Below are positions 1 through 5,846 of a stretch of 10,703 nucleotides of DNA, in pieces; the stretch's first letter is position 1, and each line of letters opens with the position of its first letter. The notes beneath the pieces were generated by a model that was given only the letters and a program-made list of their open reading frames with translations, did no database searches and was not told where the DNA came from. The translations under genes were made by a program, and so were the position numbers. Origin of the DNA: Scytonema sp. UIC 10036 (GTDB lineage Bacteria; Cyanobacteriota; Cyanobacteriia; Cyanobacteriales; Nostocaceae); the NCBI RefSeq assembly GCF_009725235.1, contig NZ_WJFC01000317.1, positions 1 through 10,703 of the forward strand. The letters are read 5' to 3'.

Positions 1-12
1 CCCCACTCCCAC

Positions 13-48
13 ACCCCAGCGCCCATGACTGGGGTTAGTTGTTTTCCG
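13..48 (+). terminator. Possible intrinsic terminator of a gene lying left of the window
   Basis: A perfect 7-bp stem (13-19 ACCCCAG with 29-35 CTGGGGT) with a 9-nt loop is followed by TAGTTGTTTT. The T-tract is imperfect, so this could also be a non-terminator hairpin. No coding sequence for it is visible in the window. Confidence 0.35.
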
Positions 49-85
49 AGCAGCCCATCTACTAACTACACAATCGCACCCAAAA

Positions 86-100
86 CCGACATAATGTCGG
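86..100. repeat. 15-bp perfect palindrome
   Basis: CCGACAT-A-ATGTCGG is a perfect dyad around one central base. Its size and symmetry resemble an operator for a dimeric regulator, but no T-tract or adjacent gene shows its role. It is one of several inverted repeats in the gene-free first 940 bp. Confidence 0.45.
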
Positions 101-127
101 ATTTGCTAACTCATACTCACTCCGCAC

Positions 128-177
128 TGTGGCACTTCCCCCATTCTTTTATATAAACCAAAAGCAGAAGTGCCACA
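128..177. repeat. 11-bp perfect inverted repeat with AT-rich spacer
   Basis: TGTGGCACTTC (128-138) is repeated in inverse at 167-177 (GAAGTGCCACA). The 28-bp spacer contains TTTTATATAAA. Either a large hairpin or a two-site operator would fit. A weaker 7-bp inverted repeat (212-218 AACCGGA with 253-259 TCCGGTT) follows. No open frame covers it. Confidence 0.45.
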
Positions 178-271
178 CACCGAGGTATTAAATATAGCTA
201 CTACTGAGACAAACCGGAACCATAGAGATTTCTCGTAGAATTTGCGAAAACATCCGGTTAAATTCGATGCA

Positions 272-317
272 ATAACTAGTTATAACCACTTGACGCCCCT
301 ACTTGTAACTGGTTATA
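272..317. repeat. Overlapping palindromes upstream of the iterons
   Basis: A 12-bp perfect palindrome ATAACTAGTTAT (272-283) overlaps one arm of a second inverted repeat, TATAACCA (281-288) with TGGTTATA (310-317), separated by 21 bp. The cluster lies just outside the mirrored iteron array. It may be a binding or strand-exchange site, but no function can be read from the sequence. Confidence 0.4.
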
Positions 318-380
318 TTTGCATACATAACAGGTTGAGGTGAAAGACGCTACGAAACACCCAGCCATCGCTACTAAGTG

Positions 381-953
381 TTGCGACCTGCAATTATAAA
401 TGCCAAAACCTGCAATCAAGATTTTTTCAAACCAGGATTATTTGCAATTAAGGGAGTAACCAAACCAGGATTAGCTGCAACTGAGCCAGGATTAATTGCA
501 ACTGAACCTGCAATCATCCTCTTCAACCAGGATTAATTGCAACTAACCGAAAGTTCCACCATACGGTAGTTTAGCAGATGGCTCAAAAAAACCACCCCGA
601 AATGTCAGCACAATAATTTCGTCAAAGACCAGGATTAAATGCAACTAGTGGTAAAGAAAACTACCGTTTATTTTACTGCTGGTTTTTAGACTGAATCAAC
701 CATTTACCACCTGTCGTGTAGTCAAGAAAGTCGGTAAAAAATTCAAAGTAAATTTATTCGGTAGCTCCATGAGTTTCTGAACACAAGTCTAGTTGCAGTT
801 AATCCTGGTTTGTTTGCATGATTGCAGGTTCAGTTGCAACAGTCGGGTTCATTTGCAGCTAATCCTGGCTAAGACGTAATTTCAGTTGCAAATAATCCTG
901 GCTGAAAAATGTCGGGAAGTGCTGGTTTGACGATTTATGATTGCAGGTCACAA
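381..953. repeat. Mirrored iteron array (large inverted duplication)
   Basis: Forward iterons lie at 432-447, 465-480, 486-503, 527-544 and 629-646 (consensus CCAGGATTAATTGCAACT). Inverse copies lie at 791-808, 853-868 and 884-901. A second box, CCTGCAATCAT, occurs at 387-397 (variant), 409-418 and 507-517, and in inverse at 818-828 and 937-947. Paired elements share one axis: the sum of paired coordinates is 1333-1335 in every pair. Two of the iteron pairs are identical over 16 bp, one pair matches at 17 of 18, and the outermost 22 bp match at 19. The mate of the iteron at 486-503 is degenerate but recognisable at about 834-847. The arms are therefore about 165 bp each, around a 240-bp centre. 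Arrays of this kind act at plasmid origins, partition sites or as operators. Which applies here cannot be decided from the sequence. Confidence 0.85.
547..787. other. Central spacer of the iteron array with inner inverted repeats
   Basis: This non-coding segment between the two iteron arms holds one unpaired iteron (629-646). It also has a 10-bp perfect inverted repeat (563-572 ACGGTAGTTT with 658-667 AAACTACCGT) and an 8-bp one (648-655 GTGGTAAA with 703-710 TTTACCAC). An AT-rich patch runs at about 735-760. The layout resembles an origin core, but no DnaA box or Rep gene was recognised. Confidence 0.45.
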
Positions 954-2251
954 CAGATAGCCGTCAAAATAAATCAGTTAACCGAAAAGTGCGTGAGTTG
1001 TTTGGGGAGTTGTTACAGCCTCCACACGGAGACAACCAAATATCAAGCCATGACCTACGCTCTGCTCACGCCGCGATCGCGTTCTATCTATTCGGTAGTC
1101 ACACACAATCCTTTGGTTCATTTATCAAAGACAACCTGGGACACAAGGGAGATGGAGAAGCCGCAAACTATGAGGATTACTATGTTGCTGATAAAGATGG
1201 TAAGCCAGTGGTACAGGGTCAGTGGTTGGATCGGCTTAACGAGAAACCCGGTACGCCGACTCAAGAGATGGTCCAGCCGCGTGTACGAATGACTAGAGCC
1301 GCTAAAGATTTAATTGACAATCAAGACTTCTTACCATTCCCCGACCAAGTAAGCAGAATTGAAGAATTAATACGGCTAGCTCAGATTGGTAAGCAATTTG
1401 AAGAAGGGAAGTTAGTTAAGGAGGTGGTGACAGTTGTAGAGAAGCCAGTTGAAAAGATTGTTGAAGTTCCTGTTGAGAAAATTGTTGAAAAGATTGTTGA
1501 AGTTCCTGTTGAAAAGGTAGTAGAGAAAATGATTGAAATACCAGTTGAGAAAGTCATTGAAAAAATGCTGGCAGAAAAAACGATTGAAAAAGTTATTCAG
1601 CAATTGCTTGTAGCGCCTGTTGCTGAATCGTCTATTGCTAAAGTTGTTACTAATGAAATCGCAACTACTGAAACCACAACTGACCAGCCACAAAAACCAG
1701 CAATGGAAAAAGATTTAAGCCAAATCAGCAATGATAAATTGTTTGGTTCTAATACTCCCTATAGTGGCAATGAGAAAATTAGAAGAGCTGTAGAAGCTGT
1801 GAAAGCGTACAACGAGCGCCAGTATAGTGCAGACACGATGTGGGCTATCAACACCAAAGTATTGCAGGAACTAACAGGATGTCGTTCGTCAATTCTAAAA
1901 AATTATCTGGAGTCTACAGAAGGTAGATTGCAAGTGACAGACTACAACCTTGAGAAAGGTCTTGGATATCACCACAACAAAGGTCGGGGAAGCGTTACTC
2001 AAGTAATCAAGCTGGAAGGTGCTAAATCTGTCGCAGCAACTACGACACCCACACCTATGACAACGACGACAGTATCCACTTACAGCAAACGCAAGACAAT
2101 TATCTTTGATGCAAAAGTAGCTACAACACAAAATATTGAAGATAGTCTTTGGCAGGATACTACCGCAATCGCAATAGTTAAAGATGGTAGCGACATTGTA
2201 GCGGAATACGAACTCGACGAATTGGATGGTGAGTTGATTAGGCTTAAGTAA
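941..2251 (+). CDS. 5'-truncated telomere-resolvase-like tyrosine recombinase with VEK repeat
   Basis: The 436-residue frame opens directly after a TGA at 938-940. The first usable start is TTG at 941, inside the right iteron arm, with no clear ribosome binding site; GTG at 989 is an alternative. Residues 15-85 carry the C-terminal half of a tyrosine recombinase catalytic domain: H37-D-L-R40 (HxxR box), L66-G-H68, and Y77 nine residues after H68, the usual spacing to the nucleophile. The wording of this block recalls the protelomerase/telomere resolvase family rather than phage integrases. The first catalytic Arg and the Lys, which lie upstream in the family, are absent. Residues 166-222 form a VEKIVEVPVEK repeat, probably a stalk or coiled coil. 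Residues 265-358 look like a basic helix-turn-helix or winged-helix DNA-binding region, and 359-436 form a variable tail. It is probably recombination-dead but may still bind DNA, possibly the adjacent iterons (inference). The family assignment is from memory, not from a search. Confidence 0.65.
   Translation: MQVTTDSRQNKSVNRKVRELFGELLQPPHGDNQISSHDLRSAHAAIAFYLFGSHTQSFGSFIKDNLGHKGDGEAANYEDYYVADKDGKPVVQGQWLDRLNEKPGTPTQEMVQPRVRMTRAAKDLIDNQDFLPFPDQVSRIEELIRLAQIGKQFEEGKLVKEVVTVVEKPVEKIVEVPVEKIVEKIVEVPVEKVVEKMIEIPVEKVIEKMLAEKTIEKVIQQLLVAPVAESSIAKVVTNEIATTETTTDQPQKPAMEKDLSQISNDKLFGSNTPYSGNEKIRRAVEAVKAYNERQYSADTMWAINTKVLQELTGCRSSILKNYLESTEGRLQVTDYNLEKGLGYHHNKGRGSVTQVIKLEGAKSVAATTTPTPMTTTTVSTYSKRKTIIFDAKVATTQNIEDSLWQDTTAIAIVKDGSDIVAEYELDELDGELIRLK
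1073..1080. repeat. HIP1 octamer
   Basis: GCGATCGC, the highly iterated palindrome of many cyanobacterial genomes, lies within the recombinase-like gene. A second copy is at 5802-5809. Two in 10.7 kb is sparse, which fits accessory DNA. Confidence 0.8.
1436..1606 (+). repeat. Coding repeat for the VEKxVEVP stalk
   Basis: Degenerate in-frame repeats of GTTGAAAAG-ATTGTTGAA type encode units such as VEKIVE and VEVPVEK about ten times. Hydrophobic Val/Ile/Leu alternate with Glu-Lys pairs and an occasional Pro. Similar stalks occur as spacers in bacterial surface and coiled-coil proteins. Copy number could vary between strains by slippage. Confidence 0.75.
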
Positions 2252-2276
2252 TACACCAAAAATGCGAGCAAATTAT

Positions 2277-2294
2277 CCCAGCCTAGAGGCTGGG
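2277..2294. repeat. Hairpin between convergent genes
   Basis: CCCAGCC-TAGA-GGCTGGG is a perfect 7-bp stem with a 4-nt loop between the ends of the recombinase-like gene (2251) and the lectin gene (2427, minus). There is no T-tract on the plus side and only a weak one (ATAATTTG) on the minus side. Termination in either direction is possible but not proven. Short CCCAGCC hairpins are also common dispersed repeats in cyanobacteria. Confidence 0.45.
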
Positions 2295-2426
2295 AACCAG
2301 TTAGGGTAAGGGTTGTGTCTTAACTTAGTGCCATTCGGTTTCCTTCCTCAATCTAACAAACGTGTTTTCGTATTTTTACGTTTAACCGACAAGTGTTGAA
2401 TTGAAGACAAGAAGTAAAAGATTTAA

Positions 2427-3773
2427 CTACACAGCCTCAAATTTCCATTTTTGGTCATCAGCACCTTGTACCCTGTCCCACTGTTGGAGGTCAGCTGATT
2501 CATCAATGCTACCACTAACTATAGAGGCATACTTACCACTTTTCTTATTGATAAGGTAGAAATAGCCTTCACCAGCATCTTCCAGTTTCCATTTTTGGTC
2601 ATCAGCACCTTGTACCCTGTCCCACTGGTGTAGTTTGTCTCCATTAGCAGTATTACCACCAACTACAGAAACATACTTGCTAGTTAGTTTGCAAATAAGG
2701 TAGTAATAACCATCTCCAGCATCTTCCAGTAGCCATTGTTGGTTATCACCTCTATGTAGAGTGTATTGCTGAAGAATAGCACCATTAGCAGTACTACTAC
2801 TTGTTACGTCTAAGTGTTTACCACTCTTCTTATTACCAAGATAGTAGTATTTTCCTGGTGTAGGTAATGTAGAAGCCTCAAATTTCCATTTGAAGTGATC
2901 GGCTTGTTGGTTAGGCCATTGCACAACATTGGTTCCATCTGCTGTACTCTGTCCATTCACAGCTAATGCTTTGCCACTGTGTTTGGCAATGAGATAGAAA
3001 TAACCATCACCTGCATCTTCTAATTTCCATTTGAAGTGATCGGCTTGTTGGTTAGGCCATTGCACAGCATTTGCTCCATCTGCTGTACTTTGTCCATTCA
3101 CAGCTAATGCTTTGCCACTATGTTTAGCAATGAGATAGTAATAGCCATTACCTGCATCTTCTAATTTCCATTTGGAGTTATCGGAATCTTCTTTTTGATA
3201 CTGAATGGCATTAGCTCCATCAGCAGTACTACTATCTTTTACATTTAAAGCTTTACCACTATGCTTGGCAATGAGGTAGTAGTCTTTTCCTACAGCAGGT
3301 AGTGTAGCAGACTCAAATTTCCATTTGAAGTGATCGGCTTGTTGGTTGGGCCATTGAAGGACATTAGCACCATCGGCTTTATTTGCGCCATCCACAGCTA
3401 ATGCTTTGCCACTGTGTTTGGCAATGAGATAGAAATAACCATCACCTGCATCTTCTAATTTCCATTTGAAGTGATCGGCTTGTTGGTTAGGCCATTGAAG
3501 GACATTAGCACCATCTGCTGTACTCTGTCCATTCACAGCTAATGCTTTACCACTGTGTTTGGCAATCAGGTAGAAATAGCCATTACCTGCATCTTCTAAT
3601 TTCCATTGGAAGTGAGCGGCTTTTTGGTTAGTCCATTGCAGAACATTTGCTCCATCCTTTGTCTGCGCTCCATCTACAGCTAATGCTTTACCACTGTGTT
3701 TAGCAATGAGGTAGTAATGCGTTCCTGTGGCAGGGTAATTGCTTTGTGTTGCGGTAGATATTGTGGTTGCCAT
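2427..3773 (-). CDS. Ricin-type beta-trefoil lectin-like protein, nine repeats
   Basis: This 448-residue protein is made almost entirely of nine repeats of about 46 residues with the pattern YYLIAKHSGKALAV...DGANVLQW...FKWKLEDAG. The QxW signature of RICIN/CBM13 repeats is visible as LQW, VQW, QQW and HQW. The repeats group in threes into three beta-trefoils (about residues 18-155, 163-300 and 308-448). The groups are separated by Pro-containing linkers, ATLPAVGK at about 156-163 and STLPTPGK at about 301-308. There is no signal peptide, membrane segment or enzymatic domain, so it is probably a soluble multivalent carbohydrate-binding protein. The start is ATG at 3773, with AAGGG (3783-3787) nine bases upstream. 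Repeats 1-6 are far more alike than 7-9, suggesting recent duplication or gene conversion. Its ligand and role are unknown. Confidence 0.88.
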   Translation of the reverse strand: MATTISTATQSNYPATGTHYYLIAKHSGKALAVDGAQTKDGANVLQWTNQKAAHFQWKLEDAGNGYFYLIAKHSGKALAVNGQSTADGANVLQWPNQQADHFKWKLEDAGDGYFYLIAKHSGKALAVDGANKADGANVLQWPNQQADHFKWKFESATLPAVGKDYYLIAKHSGKALNVKDSSTADGANAIQYQKEDSDNSKWKLEDAGNGYYYLIAKHSGKALAVNGQSTADGANAVQWPNQQADHFKWKLEDAGDGYFYLIAKHSGKALAVNGQSTADGTNVVQWPNQQADHFKWKFEASTLPTPGKYYYLGNKKSGKHLDVTSSSTANGAILQQYTLHRGDNQQWLLEDAGDGYYYLICKLTSKYVSVVGGNTANGDKLHQWDRVQGADDQKWKLEDAGEGYFYLINKKSGKYASIVSGSIDESADLQQWDRVQGADDQKWKFEAV

Positions 3774-4100
3774 AATTAAAAACCCTTGAAATTACTAAAT
3801 TTTGAAAATGAATGCGGACAGGTTTTGTCAACGCACAAGACAACGGAAGCTCAACAGCGTTCGCCTCAAGACATTAGACTTAAGCAGAATACTATTGCAG
3901 CAGCACATGTAGTGGCTGGGTTAAAGTGTCCAACGTGACAAATACTTTAGTGAAAGCCCCTTTAATGTTATCGAGCGTACATTTCACAGTTTTAATATTT
4001 CACAATTTTCAGGAGAATAGAAGGAAAGTTAAGACAGTTTAAAAAACATTTCAGACAGTTAAGAAAGTTAAGTAAGCATTTAATATCAATTTAACAAGAA
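3774..4100. other. Intergenic region upstream of the lectin gene
   Basis: I see no gene here. It should contain the promoter of the minus-strand lectin gene, but no convincing -10/-35 pair stands out. The right end (about 4028-4075) has loose repeats of GACAGTTAAGAAAGTTAAG type, and TTTCACA occurs twice near 3984-4006. Confidence 0.4.
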
Positions 4101-4323
4101 AGAATTCAGGCGGCACTGCAGTGAATTCAGAATGAAGGTTACGCGACTGGTGGATGAATAAACGGGTGAAGAAGTCAGAATTCAGAATCCAGAAATCAGA
4201 ATGGCTCCTGGCTCCTGACGACTGACGACTGAGTTCTTTTTTTGTAAATTTGGTGGTTAATGATTGGTTGTGGGTCGGAATCCCCAACCAAATCGATTCT
4301 GAATTCTGAATTCTGAATTCTGA
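4101..4323. repeat. STRR-type heptamer repeat element, copy 1
   Basis: Eight consecutive 7-mers run from 4175 to 4230: TCAGAAT, TCAGAAT, CCAGAAA, TCAGAAT, GGCTCCT twice, GACGACT twice. The inverse heptamer TTCTGAA is repeated four times (last copy altered) at 4297-4323. The two tracts could fold back on each other around about 65 bp. The left part (TCAGAATGAA ... ATGAATAAACGG, 4128-4165) resembles the element at 9767-9883. Heptanucleotide tandem repeats of this kind are known as STRRs in heterocystous cyanobacteria. It is non-coding; open frames through it are repeat artefacts. Confidence 0.75.
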
Positions 4324-4481
4324 CGAATTATTCAATTAGGGTTTGAGCATTTGGAATAATTGAAAATCAAGTGTATTTTGTCAATATCTCTAAAGATAGA
4401 TAGAAATGATATAGAAATGATAATTAAGTGAGCCAAGACCTTACTTTTCCCGTTAATAATACGTATTCTAAAGATTAGGGT

Positions 4482-4700
4482 GCCAAAGCAGGCTGGGCAA
4501 AGTTGATTGAGCGTTTACAGTCTCTGGTTGGCGGTGTTGTAGTGTCATTGTTCTCTCGGCAAGAGGTAGCAGCTGCATAAATTGTGACGAAGCAGTGCTT
4601 GGGTGAACCTAGGGGATTGGGGAATGCGATGGCAACAACACTCACTGTGCAACAGATTTTCTCATCTCCACGAGTTCTTCATTTTGTGTCTGTAATTTGA
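4482..4700 (+). pseudogene. Possible decayed coding remnant
   Basis: One frame reads plausibly as protein from 4482 to a TAA at 4578 (AKAGWAKLIERLQSL...SRQEVAAA), and resumes in the same frame from GTG 4584 or ATG 4629 to a TGA at 4698-4700 (ending VQQIFSSPRVLHFVSVI). A TAG at 4476-4478 closes it upstream, and the first half has no good start. It may be one gene broken by a stop codon, or chance. I do not recognise the family. An 11-bp tandem duplication (TAGAAATGATA, 4401-4422) lies just upstream. Confidence 0.25.
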
Positions 4701-4717
4701 ATAACATGAAAGCCAAT

Positions 4718-4723
4718 GAGGAA
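4718..4723 (+). promoter_or_regulatory. Ribosome binding site of the mini-gene
   Basis: GAGGAA lies six bases before ATG 4730, ideal Shine-Dalgarno spacing. It selects 4730 over the in-frame ATG at 4706, which has no comparable site. Confidence 0.6.
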
Positions 4724-4729
4724 CTAGTT

Positions 4730-4810
4730 ATGAAAAAGATTTTTGATTTTATCTATCGCTTGATTGGTCTGGAAACTGAAGATTCACACTTAAGTGATTC
4801 TTACAAGTAG
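4730..4810 (+). CDS. 26-residue peptide with its own terminator, function unknown
   Basis: The product is a 26-residue peptide. Its N-terminal half, MKKIFDFIYRLIGL, is basic and hydrophobic and could form an amphipathic helix. The second half (about ETEDSHLSDSYK) is acidic and polar. The start is set by GAGGAA at 4718-4723; an in-frame ATG at 4706 would add eight residues. A perfect intrinsic terminator follows at 4898-4929, so an RBS, a frame and a terminator are all present within about 210 bp. I do not recognise it. Candidates are a membrane-associated small protein, a toxin or signal peptide, or a leader peptide. It lacks the RGSGR-type ending of PatS. A translated spacer of no function remains possible. 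Confidence 0.45.
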   Translation: MKKIFDFIYRLIGLETEDSHLSDSYK

Positions 4811-4897
4811 TTCGCTTTATTTATGTGTAATTTCTAAATTAAATTTTCCGGTTGAAAGTTAAGTCAAGCTACTGATGTTGTGTCCAACCTTCTTTTG

Positions 4898-4929
4898 ATG
4901 CTCTGTATTTGGCAGAGCATTTTTGTTTT
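4898..4929 (+). terminator. Strong intrinsic terminator
   Basis: A perfect 8-bp stem, ATGCTCTG (4898-4905) with CAGAGCAT (4913-4920), has a 7-nt loop and runs into TTTTTGTTTT. This is the clearest terminator in the window. It ends a plus-strand transcript that would include the 26-codon gene at 4730-4810. Confidence 0.82.
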
Positions 4930-4930
4930 G

Positions 4931-5272
4931 CCCTCCCCAGCATTTTAACCCATATTTCTACGTCCAAAGAATCGGTTGCAAGGCATCATTTTTCAAAAAC
5001 TATTGACTTTCTATCAGGGGTATGGTGTGGAAATTCTTTGCCCCATTCTCGCGAGCGCTCGAACGCGCAAGCCGTACCCAGCTTATCGCACCTACTCCCC
5101 TACCATTCCCCCACCACCGATATCCATCCCTTACTCCTATCCCTACCCTCACTTCCTACCGCTCCCACGCTGGACACACCACCAATCCTTCAGACAATGA
5201 AAACAATATTCTTAATATCTTTTATAGTAGTTAAATATTCAAATACATACCTGATATGAAATATTATTAATA
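4931..5272. other. Non-coding C-rich stretch and upstream region of the next gene
   Basis: The plus strand from about 5083 to 5180 is strongly pyrimidine-rich with CCCTAC/CCCAC-type runs, giving Pro/Ser-rich open frames in all three phases, a composition artefact. A 10-bp palindrome CGAGCGCTCG lies at 5052-5061. The AT-rich 5200-5272 segment probably holds the promoter of the 5273 gene. No gene is supported. Confidence 0.55.
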
Positions 5273-5599
5273 ATGTTTTTCAAAGTGTCGTATATGGTAA
5301 TCTCTGACCTTAACTATTTAGAAAATATTTCTGAACAAGTCTTCGGTGGGTTTAACAGGATTGACATTTTCAATAAGTTTAACGGCACATACGTCGATCT
5401 AGATTTCACTAAAGAGTACGTAAACCCTGATTCCCCTGATGTAGTAATAATTTCTAATTATGATCCAGACCCAATCTCAACGATTCGCACTGTATATAAT
5501 GACTTCTTAGACGATTATCCAGAGATTAATAGTGGAGAAGTCGTTATAGAATTCGTTAGCCCTCTTTTGTCACTCCCGGAAAACAATAATCGAAGCTAA
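5273..5599 (+). CDS. Small protein with double-glycine-leader-like N-terminus
   Basis: This is a 108-residue acidic protein. ATG 5273 gives MFFKVSY before a second in-frame ATG at 5294 (residue 8). The second start fits better, because the protein then opens MVISDLNYLENISEQVFGG, with conserved-looking Asp-Leu, Leu-Glu, Ser-Glu and a Gly-Gly pair (residues 25-26 from the first Met). This resembles the leader of double-glycine-processed peptides and an N-terminus I associate with many small cyanobacterial proteins (recollection, not a search). Neither start has a clear Shine-Dalgarno. The remaining 80 or so residues are rich in Asp, Asn, Tyr and Phe, with no Cys, no membrane segment and no known domain. 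No maturation enzyme or peptidase-transporter is in the window. It ends 220 bp before the NACHT gene on the same strand. Confidence 0.6.
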   Translation: MFFKVSYMVISDLNYLENISEQVFGGFNRIDIFNKFNGTYVDLDFTKEYVNPDSPDVVIISNYDPDPISTIRTVYNDFLDDYPEINSGEVVIEFVSPLLSLPENNNRS

Positions 5600-5818
5600 T
5601 TTCTGAAACCTTGATTTAGTCCAAATTTGAGGCTTTATTTTCGCTCCAGAAACTAAAATTTCTAGATGAAAGGTGGAAACTAAAGCCCCGTAACCCTTTC
5701 AGCTATTGGATTCTCCCAAAATGACAAAAGAGGGTTAGCCACAAATAAATTACTCATGTTGTTGCTGAGATTGTCCCCACGTTAAGGTGTGCGGCGGAAG
5801 CGCGATCGCACTTCAGCT
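5600..5818. other. Intergenic region before the NACHT gene
   Basis: I see no gene here. It was inspected for the missing Walker A part of the downstream NACHT protein in the three forward frames, and no GxxxxGK[ST] motif is present. The frame of the NACHT gene is open back to a TAA at 5746-5748 but contains no start codon before 5824. A HIP1 octamer lies at 5802-5809. GCGGCGG occurs on both sides of the palindrome (5791-5797 and 5854-5860). Confidence 0.5.
5802..5809. repeat. HIP1 octamer
   Basis: A GCGATCGC palindrome ten bases before the 28-bp palindrome. It is the second HIP1 site of the window. Confidence 0.8.
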
Positions 5819-5846
5819 ACGAAGTGTTCAAATTTGAACACTTCGT
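5819..5846. repeat. 28-bp perfect palindrome at the start of the NACHT frame
   Basis: The half-site ACGAAGTGTTCAAA is followed by its exact complement with no spacer. Allowing one bulged T at 5847, four more base pairs extend it (5815-5818 with 5848-5851). It is not followed by a T-tract. It encodes the first residues of the downstream frame (GTG-TTC-AAA-TTT-GAA-CAC-TTC). It may be a mobile palindromic repeat or a rearrangement junction. Confidence 0.85.

Noticed and set aside
272..317. Telomere-resolvase target (hairpin telomere) site
   Set aside because: Known target sites are long continuous palindromes of about 50 bp. Here the longest perfect dyad is 12 bp, so the call is not supported.
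381..953. CRISPR array
   Set aside because: The repeats are in both orientations, spacing is irregular, and there are no uniform spacers or cas genes.
909..1292. A 127-codon open frame starting with ATG at 909
   Set aside because: It overlaps the recombinase-like gene in another phase, begins in repeat sequence, and its product has no domain-like pattern. The 941 frame carries recognisable catalytic motifs.
1412..1693. Minus-strand frame rich in Asn and Phe
   Set aside because: It is the antisense reading of the VEK repeat; its composition is a mirror of that repeat.
4051..4335. Minus-strand 94-codon frame over the heptamer element
   Set aside because: The product is repetitive (SEFRIQNSES type) and is generated by the 7-mer repeats.
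4909..5259. Plus-strand Pro/Ser-rich frames over the C-rich tract
   Set aside because: All three phases are open because of pyrimidine-rich composition. The longest starts inside the terminator and has no ribosome binding site.
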